Below are positions 1-6,191 of a DNA stretch of 10,652 nt, one piece after another. The DNA is from an uncultured Lachnospiraceae bacterium (GTDB taxonomy: Bacteria > Bacillota > Clostridia > Lachnospirales > Lachnospiraceae). Position numbers and translations under genes: made by a program. Each line of letters starts with the position of its first letter. Within the stretch, counting starts at the first letter, position 1. The DNA is taken from NCBI GenBank assembly GCA_946566415.1, contig CAMNWW010000055.1, positions 1-10,652 on the forward strand, read 5' to 3'. The notes beneath the pieces are model-generated. The model ran no database searches and was not told where the DNA came from. It saw only the letters and a list, made by a program, of their open reading frames with translations.

Positions 1-20
1 GTATACTGTTTTTAAGTTAT

Positions 21-40
21 TCAGTCAATATTGATTCTGA
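21..40. promoter_or_regulatory. Imperfect inverted repeat upstream of the peptidase gene
   Basis: A perfect 10-base palindrome, TCAATATTGA (25-34), is flanked by TCAG and CTGA, which are offset by one base. It ends about 16 bases before the start codon of the secreted peptidase, just ahead of its GGGAGG ribosome binding site (46-51). It could be an operator or a chance AT-rich palindrome. The upstream region is cut off by the window edge, so no promoter can be assigned with it. Confidence 0.2.
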
Positions 41-55
41 AAACAGGGAGGAAAA

Positions 56-898
56 ATGAAGAAGAAATTACTGTGCGGGGTTCTTATCTTGGCCTTTTTC
101 TGGTGCGCTCCCTTTTCCTGGATCGACCTGGCCTCGGGCGACGTCAGTTCCCCGGACGACATAAAGAACGCCGAAGAAGCAGGGGCATTAGCGGAAGCAG
201 AAGATCCCGGAAATGAAGGGGACGAAGAGGATACAGAGGATACAAAAGATGCCGGAAGCGAAGAGAATGCAGAGGAGCCTGCGTCTCAGGAAACAGCCGC
301 ACTGCCTGAAGCCGCCCCCGCCCCTCCTCCCAGAGAGGTTGTGACCGACGGTGTATACACATTGTCGCTTACGAGCAGTATCGGTGTCCTTACTTATTAT
401 AATCAAAATGATTCCCGTTGGGCGGGACAGCTTTACGGCGATCAGGATCCACTCTCCGGATATGGCTGCGGACCGACTGTTCTCGCGATGTTGGTAAGCA
501 GTTTTTCAGACCAGACCTACACACCTGCCGACATGGCGCAATGGGCGGCAGACAATCAATTTTGGTCCCCTGGATCCGGCACCCGTCACAACTTCATCCC
601 TGACGGAGCTGCTGCTTTTGGCTTCAATGTCGTCCCTTTCCATAATTATACGGCAGAAGGAATCATCTCTGAGCTGTCCAGCGGTCATGTGCTTGTAGCC
701 CTCTTGGGACCCGGATCTTTTACATCTACCGGCCATTTTATTATCATTGCCGATTACTGGACCGGAAACCAGGTGCGGATCGCGGATCCCGCCAATCTGG
801 AAAACACTCAGACCCCATGGGAAATTGAAACTTTATTGAACGAGCTGAAATATAGCGCCAACAGCGGAGGTCCCGTCTGGAGCATATCGCCTAAATAA
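56..898 (+). CDS. Secreted C39-like (papain-fold) cysteine peptidase domain protein
   Basis: 280 aa. The N-terminus (KKK followed by a hydrophobic run, residues 5-26) is a probable signal peptide, so the protein should act outside the membrane. Residues 30-95 form a low-complexity linker rich in Glu, Asp, Ala and Pro, of the kind that spans or binds cell wall. The C-terminal domain (about 112-275) matches the Peptidase_C39_2 pattern: YYNQNDSRW carries the oxyanion Gln117, GYGCGPTVLAML carries the nucleophile Cys138, TGHFIII carries His227, and IADPAN carries Asp244. All expected catalytic residues are present, so it should be active; the substrate is unknown. The start is supported by GGGAGG four bases upstream. 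It is alone on its strand and convergent with the flagellar cap operon, so a link to motility is not implied. Cleavage of a peptide or a wall crosslink are both possible. Confidence 0.85.
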   Translation: MKKKLLCGVLILAFFWCAPFSWIDLASGDVSSPDDIKNAEEAGALAEAEDPGNEGDEEDTEDTKDAGSEENAEEPASQETAALPEAAPAPPPREVVTDGVYTLSLTSSIGVLTYYNQNDSRWAGQLYGDQDPLSGYGCGPTVLAMLVSSFSDQTYTPADMAQWAADNQFWSPGSGTRHNFIPDGAAAFGFNVVPFHNYTAEGIISELSSGHVLVALLGPGSFTSTGHFIIIADYWTGNQVRIADPANLENTQTPWEIETLLNELKYSANSGGPVWSISPK

Positions 899-903
899 CG
901 CTT

Positions 904-957
904 AAAAAGCAGAGCCAGCCATCTCATTTATAATGTGCCGCAGGTTCTGCTTTTTTA
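904..957 (+). terminator. Rho-independent terminator shared by convergent genes
   Basis: The 5' arm AAAAGCAGAGCC (905-916) pairs with GGTTCTGCTTTT (943-954), with one G-U pair. The loop is about 26 bases, long for a terminator. A T-run follows on the plus strand (from 951), and the A-run at 904-908 gives a shorter U-run on the minus strand. It therefore plausibly ends both the peptidase gene and the fliD-fliS operon. Confidence 0.7.
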
Positions 958-971
958 TTTCTTCTTCAGTT

Positions 972-1382
972 TTAGCGGAAAGACTGGTAATAGGAATCTT
1001 TTCCAGCCATCCTGGAACTGATTACCCGGTCAAGTTCAATAGTCCGTTTTAGCACTTGAGCCGTCTGACCGCTGAGTTCCCGGATCTTCCGCCCTTCAAA
1101 TTCATCGGAGGACGCAGCGCCCTCTCCCTTCAGCCAAGATTCCATCTCCTTCTTCTGTCCATCCTCGGCTGCCTGAAGGATGAGCTGCAGCTCCTCCTTC
1201 ACTTCGCTTGCCTTTTCCATCTCTTCTCCCCGCATCTTGAGGAGCATCTGGGCAGATTCATTGTCATTTCTGGAACATGCGTCTCCAAGCTCCTTTGTCA
1301 GTCTCTCGATCTCCACCATATGCTTATAATTCTGTTGTACCCGTTTCAAAACTTCCGACAAAAGCTCTTTTCTGTCTGTCAT
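972..1382 (-). CDS. Small helical protein downstream of fliS, probable FliT-like flagellar chaperone
   Basis: 136 aa, strongly charged and almost entirely predicted helix with heptad-like Leu/Ile spacing (for example residues 5-70 and 100-125); no signal peptide or membrane segment. I do not recognise a diagnostic motif. It is the third gene of fliD-fliS-x, the place where fliT is commonly found, and its size and all-helical, acid/base-rich composition fit FliT, an export chaperone that binds FliD. FlgN, another small helical chaperone, is an alternative. It begins 24 bases after the fliS stop, with AGGAGG about ten bases before ATG and a second weak AGGGA nearer. Identity rests mostly on position, so function is inferred. 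Confidence 0.7.
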   Translation of the reverse strand: MTDRKELLSEVLKRVQQNYKHMVEIERLTKELGDACSRNDNESAQMLLKMRGEEMEKASEVKEELQLILQAAEDGQKKEMESWLKGEGAASSDEFEGRKIRELSGQTAQVLKRTIELDRVISSRMAGKDSYYQSFR

Positions 1383-1406
1383 GGAATCCCTGCCTCCTGC
1401 TTCTGG

Positions 1407-1778
1407 TTATATTGCAGCCGTCTTGTCAGCCTCCCGGAATGCATCCCGAAGCTCTATGATAAGGGGTTTCAGTTCCTGGACAACAGTCTTATTCCTTCCC
1501 ATCTGCAGCCTGCCGATCTCATAGAGAAAAAATTCATACATTCTCCGCAGCTCATAGCTGATCTCATACTCCATGTTTAAAGTCCGATTAAGATACTGTA
1601 CAATTTCTCTTGATCTCTCGACTGACTTTTCAAACAAATCATAGTCCTTATCTTCTAAAGCAATCTCCGCCCGGGTGATGCGTTTTACAAGCTCATCGTA
1701 CAGAAGAAGAAGCATCTCCCCCCGGGTCATCGTATTTACAGACTGCATCTTGTACTGCTCATATCCGTTCTGATACAT
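1407..1778 (-). CDS. fliS: Flagellar export chaperone FliS
   Basis: 123 aa, the usual FliS length. The N-terminal YEQYKMQSVNTMTRGEMLLLLYDEL pattern (residues 7-31) is the family signature: a short helix leading into the sequence where TxxxLxxMLYDG is typical. It is followed by helices containing the REIVQYLNRTLNMEYEIS region and the YEFFLYEIGRLQ region. FliS holds flagellin in an unpolymerised state in the cytoplasm and delivers it to the export gate. The gene lies 116 bases after fliD, an unusually wide gap for this pair that holds a duplicated repeat. Its start follows AAAGGTGAAAAGGT, and the nearer repeat copy runs almost into this ribosome binding region, so fliS translation may be influenced by it. 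Confidence 0.95.
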   Translation of the reverse strand: MYQNGYEQYKMQSVNTMTRGEMLLLLYDELVKRITRAEIALEDKDYDLFEKSVERSREIVQYLNRTLNMEYEISYELRRMYEFFLYEIGRLQMGRNKTVVQELKPLIIELRDAFREADKTAAI

Positions 1779-1790
1779 ACCTTTTCACCT

Positions 1791-1891
1791 TTACCTTGAA
1801 CTTCTCATCGCCGACAGGCGATTTTAATTCAGGTATCCCGAGCGCTTTTGCACAAGGGGTTACCTTGAACTTCTCATCGCCGATTAGGCGG
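1791..1891 (-). repeat. Two copies of a 24-base direct repeat, each ending in a small hairpin, between fliD and fliS
   Basis: An exact 24-base repeat occurs at 1791-1814 and 1860-1883, offset by 69 bases. In both copies the similarity continues into a short hairpin of identical stem but different loop: CGCC-GACA-GGCG in one and CGCC-GATTA-GGCG in the other. On the fliD-fliS transcript the order is hairpin, then GGCGATGAGAAGTTCAAGG, then TAA. The distal copy begins within a few bases of the fliD stop, and the proximal copy ends just upstream of the fliS ribosome binding site. Role unknown; it may be an RNA-binding, processing or translation control element, or a simple local duplication. Confidence 0.85.
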
Positions 1892-1894
1892 TTT

Positions 1895-4312
1895 CTAGCC
1901 TCCGAATTGGCTGAGCCAGCTGGACTGATTATTCATCTGTGAGATCAATGTCTCAAGAGACGTAAATTGGGAGATATACCGGTCTCTTTCATTTTCCAGA
2001 CGTGTCTGCAGCGTCTTAATCATCTTGTCAATCGATGAAATCTGATTATAGATTTCATTTTCCGTCAAGCTTAAGGGTGAGCTTGGAGTTCCTGCCTTGC
2101 GGACCAGGATACCCTTTGACTCACTGGATCCCAACGGGTTCGCATACTTATACATAACATCCTTCAGGTTGGTAGCCAGACCGTTGTAAGAGGCTGTACC
2201 GTCGGCGTTCGTACCTGCCGCCGATGTAAAGAGTTTCTCTACATTCTCCGGATCTGTCGCAAGCGCGGAACGAAGCTTTTCCTCATCCAGCTCGATCTTG
2301 CCATTATCAGAATAGCTGTCGGATGTTGAGATACCGATCTTACGGAATTCTTCCTGCAGACCGCCGCTTATTACAGTACGGAGCGAGTTACTCAGCATTC
2401 TTAGATCGCTGTCGCCGAACAGAAGACCTTTTTTCGCCTCTTCCTCGTAGTTCTTGATCTCATCCTCGCTCAGTTCCTTCTTCTGGTCGCTGGTGAGAGG
2501 ATTATAATCCCTGTCATGCTTGGTGGTGAGTTCGGAATTCACCAATTCAACGATCGCGTTGTATTCCTCGACCATGGCTTTGATGTTGTCGACCACCTTG
2601 TCCGCGTCTACTGTCGCGGAAATCTCTACCGCCTCTGCTCCCTCGTCCCGAGAGCCATCCGCCTTATAGCCAAACTTTCCTTTCAGGCTGACCGTCAAAC
2701 CGTCTACCTCAAAAGAATTGGAATCACGGGTCAGGGTGATCACGTCGTCGGAACCGTCATACTTGATCGCGATGACCGCGTCCTCGCCTTCCGCCGTAAG
2801 AGCCGTACTGCCAAAGCCGAACGCAGCGGCCACATCAGCATCTACCTCCACTTTCCCGCTGGCTCCGTTCTCCTTCGACGTGATGCTGAACTTATCCGTA
2901 GCGGATGAATACGACATGGTTATATTCGTATTTTCATTGATCTTATTCATCAGGGTGTTGAGTGTATCGTCCGCAGTGATCACGATCTCCTCAGCGCCAT
3001 CTTTCTCCTTATCCGCAAGATTATTCTCTGTCGCAAGCTTACCGTCTTTTGTGACATAAAGCACGCCTGTACCGTCTGTCCCAATAATCTTATCCAGATT
3101 CAGACCTGATTCTTTAAGCTTTGCATCCAGATTCACCCGGTTGGACAGACCTTCGCTCATCTTGAGCACGCCCTTATCGCCAAGAAGTCCTCGATCCGCG
3201 CTTGTGATACTTAAAGTAGAACTTGGGTCGTCCTTGTTGTCCTTCGGATTCGTGGTCTTAAAGGTAAGTCTCTTCGCATCATCCCCAGTCGTTCCTACTG
3301 TTCCTACTTCAATCCTGCCTTTTCCAAAGGCTTTATCCAGTTGGCTCTGAAGCGTTGTTTTCAGCTTGGCAAAGTCCGTCGCGCCGTCAAGCTTGATCGT
3401 CTGGGACTTGCCGTTATAATTGAAGGTCATGGTCTTGCCGTCGACCATTTCCTCGAAGTTCTTCTTTGAAATAAGCCCTTTGTTCTCATCATTACTATTT
3501 TTATCCGCTAAAGTTCCTTCTGTCCCATATGTTCCGTCATCTTTTTCCTCAATCCCAAAATACTCAAGCGCAGATCCACCTGTAATTTCAAACTTATTAC
3601 TGTCACTGCAGGAGAACTTGACTCCGCCCTCGCCTTCCTTGATCTCTACATTGATTGCTTTTGCCAGTTTACCCGTGGAGTCTTCATCTTCCAGAAGTTT
3701 CTTGATTGACGCCTCAATATTCTCTGCCGTATCATACTTCAGTTCTGTGCCGTCCGCCGCCTTATCGCTTAAGTAAATGCTGTAGCTTTCCGCGCCGTAA
3801 TCGAACGAAATAGACTTCCCTACCAGGTTCTCCACCTCATAGATCTGTTCCTTTGTGTCATTAATTACTCCGCTCTTCATAACGTTGTTCTTGGAAACAG
3901 CGCCGGAAGTCAGCTTCGCCTTCTGCGCAAGCTGCTTTACTCCCAGAATAGAGAACGCGTCGCTGGACACTGCCCGTCCCGACACTGACACATACTTGCT
4001 GTTCGCGCCTGTCGTCGTAATCTTATTCCTTCCCCAGAAATTAGAGTTGAACAGGTTCGTCGACGCCGTGATCGATGAGGTATACTTATTCATAAAGGAA
4101 ATCATCTTGCTGCTGATTCCGCGGATTGCCTCTTGCTTCCACTGGAGCTGGGTCTTTTTCTGCTGCTGCTTGGTAATCTTACTGCTGGTGCCGTAAGTCA
4201 TCTGCTCGATCAATTCGTCTCTCTCAAGTCCACTGGCAAGCCCGCCGAAGCCCCTGATACTGCTGTTACCGATACTGCTGCTTGTTGTGCTTGATAAACT
4301 GCCTATTGCCAT
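1895..4312 (-). CDS. fliD: Flagellar filament cap protein FliD, large form with extended central region
   Basis: 805 aa, at the long end for FliD. The N-terminal region (about 20-135: IRGFGGLASGL, then a helical coiled-coil stretch) is the conserved FliD_N. The C-terminal region (about 570-805: AMVEEYNAIVELVN, later LLFGDSDLRML and IDKMIKTLQTRLENERDRY, ending QSSWLSQFGG) is FliD_C. It caps the growing filament and guides flagellin folding. The middle (160-555) appears to hold three related flagellin_IN-like modules. I chose ATG at 4312 because AAAGGAAG lies six bases upstream and the protein then begins MAIGSL, as cap proteins do. An in-frame ATG at 4378 would add 22 basic, Cys-rich residues with no family likeness. 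It is first in the operon with fliS and a FliT-like gene, probably under sigma-28 control. Confidence 0.95.
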   Translation of the reverse strand: MAIGSLSSTTSSSIGNSSIRGFGGLASGLERDELIEQMTYGTSSKITKQQQKKTQLQWKQEAIRGISSKMISFMNKYTSSITASTNLFNSNFWGRNKITTTGANSKYVSVSGRAVSSDAFSILGVKQLAQKAKLTSGAVSKNNVMKSGVINDTKEQIYEVENLVGKSISFDYGAESYSIYLSDKAADGTELKYDTAENIEASIKKLLEDEDSTGKLAKAINVEIKEGEGGVKFSCSDSNKFEITGGSALEYFGIEEKDDGTYGTEGTLADKNSNDENKGLISKKNFEEMVDGKTMTFNYNGKSQTIKLDGATDFAKLKTTLQSQLDKAFGKGRIEVGTVGTTGDDAKRLTFKTTNPKDNKDDPSSTLSITSADRGLLGDKGVLKMSEGLSNRVNLDAKLKESGLNLDKIIGTDGTGVLYVTKDGKLATENNLADKEKDGAEEIVITADDTLNTLMNKINENTNITMSYSSATDKFSITSKENGASGKVEVDADVAAAFGFGSTALTAEGEDAVIAIKYDGSDDVITLTRDSNSFEVDGLTVSLKGKFGYKADGSRDEGAEAVEISATVDADKVVDNIKAMVEEYNAIVELVNSELTTKHDRDYNPLTSDQKKELSEDEIKNYEEEAKKGLLFGDSDLRMLSNSLRTVISGGLQEEFRKIGISTSDSYSDNGKIELDEEKLRSALATDPENVEKLFTSAAGTNADGTASYNGLATNLKDVMYKYANPLGSSESKGILVRKAGTPSSPLSLTENEIYNQISSIDKMIKTLQTRLENERDRYISQFTSLETLISQMNNQSSWLSQFGG

Positions 4313-4400
4313 AGTAATCTTCCTTTCTTTGTGATATATGATGCATCGCTGCGAACAGTAACGGTCATAACGACGCATTTCTACAAATTTAAATTTATCC

Positions 4401-4429
4401 TGTACTTATTTATCGGCATATAGTATACT
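4401..4429 (+). promoter_or_regulatory. parA: Possible sigma-A promoter for the ParA-ComFB operon
   Basis: A TATACT -10 box (4424-4429) is spaced 17 bases from TGTACT (4401-4406). The -10 box matches the consensus at five of six positions, but the -35 box at only three. The following AT-rich leader runs to the ParA start at 4477. It overlaps the probable fliD promoter on the other strand. Confidence 0.35.
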
Positions 4430-4432
4430 TTA
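4410..4432 (-). promoter_or_regulatory. fliD: Probable sigma-28 (FliA/SigD) promoter for fliD
   Basis: On the minus strand GCCGATAA (4417-4410) is an exact match to the sigma-28 -10 element. A TAAA(GT) -35-like sequence begins at 4432, but the spacer is 11 bases rather than the usual 15. No TAAA occurs at 15 or 16 bases. Late flagellar genes such as fliD are typical sigma-28 targets, which supports the call. The predicted leader to the ATG at 4312 is about 90 bases. Confidence 0.55.
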
Positions 4433-4464
4433 AATAATAGCTGAATTTAGTTTTAATAACGAAT

Positions 4465-4470
4465 GGAGGA
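4465..4470 (+). promoter_or_regulatory. parA: Ribosome binding site that fixes a TTG start for ParA
   Basis: GGAGGA ends six bases before TTG at 4477. The reading frame from TTG gives the typical ParA N-terminus ATIIALTNQKGGVGKTT, and no ATG is available before the Walker A motif, so TTG is the start. Confidence 0.85.
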
Positions 4471-4476
4471 ATTATT

Positions 4477-5274
4477 TTGGCTACTATTATCGCACTTACC
4501 AATCAGAAAGGCGGCGTAGGCAAGACCACAACATCCAGCGCCCTCGCGTCTGGCTTAGCCTCTTTTTATAATAAAAGGGTACTGGCAGTCGACCTCGACC
4601 CACAAGGAAGCCTCGGATTCAGTCTCGGGCTTGATATAGAGAACGGACGCACGATTTATGACGTTATGCGCGGACAAGTTTCCATAGAGCAGGCCGTACA
4701 GCCGACGGACTATTGCGATGTTGTTACTTCCAATATTTTATTGAGCGGAGCTGAACTTGAGTTCACTTCCCATGACAGGAAGCTTCTTCTTAAGCAAGCG
4801 CTATCTCCGGTGGCGGCATCGTATGATTATGTCGTGATCGATACCCCGCCTGCTTTGAACCTGCTTACGGTGAACGCTTATGCCGCCGCCGACCATCTGA
4901 TCATTCCGATGGCTCCGGAGATTTTAAGTCTCCTGGGGATTACACAGCTGAAAGAAACGATCGATTCTGTCCGCGAAGGCTTGAATCCAAGACTGAACGT
5001 CCTGGGGATTATCCTTACCAAGTTCAACCGCCGTACGCTTCTTGCCCGCGAGGTAAAGGAGATGGCTGAGAACGTGGCTTCCCAGATGGGAACCCGCGTG
5101 TTCGGCACCCAGATCCGTTCCAGCGTCTCTGTCGCGGAAGCCCCCGCCCATGGACTCAGCGTATTCGACTATTCGCCTAAATCGAATCCATCTTTGGATT
5201 ATAAGGATTTTGTCGACGAGGTCCTGAATATGACGCAGAGCCACAAAGTAATGGGAGGTGCAGCGAATGGCTAG
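4477..5274 (+). CDS. parA: ParA/Soj-family Walker-type ATPase
   Basis: 265 aa. The deviant Walker A motif KGGVGKTT (residues 11-18) sits right at the N-terminus, followed by VLAVDLDPQGS (35-45) and Walker B VVIDTPP (119-125). This is the arrangement of chromosomal Soj/ParA without an N-terminal DNA-binding extension. The length is normal, and the Walker A signature Lys11 needed for dimerisation is present. Such ATPases bind DNA or membrane as ATP dimers and position cargo. Cargo here is unlikely to be a chromosome or plasmid: no parB follows and no obvious parS site is seen. Instead it overlaps by eight bases (ATGGCTAG) a gene for an EP-rich ComFB-domain protein, so the two are almost certainly co-translated partners. 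The place between flagellar and chemotaxis operons suggests a role in positioning or numbering motility machinery (inference). It is less like FlhG/MinD, since no membrane-targeting helix is evident. Confidence 0.92.
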   Translation: MATIIALTNQKGGVGKTTTSSALASGLASFYNKRVLAVDLDPQGSLGFSLGLDIENGRTIYDVMRGQVSIEQAVQPTDYCDVVTSNILLSGAELEFTSHDRKLLLKQALSPVAASYDYVVIDTPPALNLLTVNAYAAADHLIIPMAPEILSLLGITQLKETIDSVREGLNPRLNVLGIILTKFNRRTLLAREVKEMAENVASQMGTRVFGTQIRSSVSVAEAPAHGLSVFDYSPKSNPSLDYKDFVDEVLNMTQSHKVMGGAANG

Positions 5275-6124
5275 AAAGAGTAATAAGACGGCGCATGTGC
5301 TAAACTTAATTGCCGGACATGACGCGTCGAAGGACAATGCCGCAGAATCCCCGGCGGAGGAGGAGACTGTCGCACTTCCCGAGCCTGCCGTTTCTCAGGC
5401 AGATATACCTTCCGAGCCTGCGGCAGCGGCAGTACCTAATATAACCGCCCCAAGCGCCGCGTCCCAGAATGTTTCTGTCATCGATACGACTGAGGAAGAT
5501 CCTGTCGCTGATCTGATACAGAAAAACCTGACGAATTCTTTTGAACAGCAGTTTAAGGGCGCAAAGACGCCTCCGCCGGCCGTCCCGCCCCAGTCTGCCG
5601 AGGTCATCTCCGAGATGAAGGAAGATCTCGACCGGAAGCTGGAACCTGAGCCAGAACCTGAGCCGGTCCCCGAACCGGTTACTGTACCGGAGCCGGAACC
5701 GGAACCTATTCCGGAGCCGGTTACTTCATCGGAGCCGGAACCGGAACCTGCGCCTCTTCCGGATCCTATCGTCATTCCGGAGACGGAACCCGAGCCCAAA
5801 CATAAAGCGCCGCAGGAAGCACAGGTCCAGCAGCCGGAACCCGAGCCGGAGTCAGAACCGGATTTTGTTTATGTCAATGTGATGGAGCAAATTGTAAAAG
5901 ATAAGATCATCTATTTTATGCGCCAGTTTGACGTATGTACCTGCGACCGCTGTGTGGCTGATACGATTGCCCTGACTATGAACGGTCTGCTTCCCAAATA
6001 TATTGTGACAACGCCTGCGGCTGTTGATCCCCTTATCAGTTACTATACCAATCGTCTGATTTCCGACGTCACGGTAGAGGCTACCAAAGCATGCATGATC
6101 GTTAAAGATCATCCAAGACATTAA
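5267..6124 (+). CDS. EP-repeat protein with C-terminal ComFB domain, partner of the ParA ATPase
   Basis: 285 aa from ATG at 5267, chosen because GGGAGGTG lies six bases upstream; a start nine bases earlier lacks such spacing. There is no signal peptide. Residues 1-17 are basic and helical (MARKSNKTAHVLNLIAG). Residues 20-125 are Ala/Pro/Glu-rich with one amphipathic stretch (about 78-97). Residues 126-198 are Glu-Pro repeats. Residues 203-285 match the ComFB family: VMEQIVKDKI, CTCDRC (Cys224, 226, 229), ADTIALTMNGLLPKYIVTT, and a final ATKACMIVKDHPRH. ComFB was named from the Bacillus late-competence operon, where it lies next to flagellar genes; its Cys cluster binds zinc, and I recall recent reports of cyclic-dinucleotide binding in the family. 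The long rigid spacer suggests an adaptor joining the basic N-terminus to the ComFB head. Basic N-termini of ParB-type partners stimulate ParA ATPases, so the same is plausible here. Confidence 0.85.
   Translation: MARKSNKTAHVLNLIAGHDASKDNAAESPAEEETVALPEPAVSQADIPSEPAAAAVPNITAPSAASQNVSVIDTTEEDPVADLIQKNLTNSFEQQFKGAKTPPPAVPPQSAEVISEMKEDLDRKLEPEPEPEPVPEPVTVPEPEPEPIPEPVTSSEPEPEPAPLPDPIVIPETEPEPKHKAPQEAQVQQPEPEPESEPDFVYVNVMEQIVKDKIIYFMRQFDVCTCDRCVADTIALTMNGLLPKYIVTTPAAVDPLISYYTNRLISDVTVEATKACMIVKDHPRH
5648..5785 (+). repeat. In-frame tandem repeat encoding the Glu-Pro spacer
   Basis: Two 42-base units (5648-5689 and 5690-5731) encode EPEPEPVPEPVTVP and EPEPEPIPEPVTSS. A 48-base degenerate unit (5732-5779) encodes EPEPEPAPLPDPIVIP. 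A 20-base block, cggagccggaaccggaacct, is exactly repeated at 5688 and 5730. Such repeats change length by slippage, so the spacer probably varies between strains. Confidence 0.85.
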
Positions 6125-6126
6125 TC

Positions 6127-6178
6127 AAAAAAGGAGCCGAACGGGAAATAGATGTATTTTCCGTTCGGCTCCTTTTTA
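6127..6178. terminator. Strong bidirectional terminator
   Basis: GGAGCCGAACGGGAAAT (6133-6149) pairs without gaps with ATTTTCCGTTCGGCTCC (6156-6172), with a single G-U pair and a 6-base loop. A-runs before and T-runs after the stem extend it and give U-tracts in both directions. It separates the ParA-ComFB operon from the convergent chemotaxis operon. Confidence 0.95.
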
Positions 6179-6191
6179 TGTATTTATTATC

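Noticed and set aside
1056..1580. Plus-strand open frame of 174 codons
   Set aside because: Antisense to fliS and the FliT-like gene; no ribosome binding site and no recognisable domain.
1791..1891. Two repeats read as a minimal CRISPR array
   Set aside because: Only two copies, no cas genes in the window, and the interval holds genic flanks and part of a ribosome binding region; the hairpin pattern fits an operon-internal element better.
5395..5799. Gly-Ser-rich open frame on the minus strand
   Set aside because: It is the complement of the Glu-Pro repeat codons in the ComFB gene; it has no ribosome binding site and low-complexity content explained by the opposite strand.
4477..6124. ParA pair as a plasmid or chromosome partition locus
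   Set aside because: No ParB homologue, no parS-like palindrome seen, no replication gene, and the flanks are chromosomal flagellar operons.
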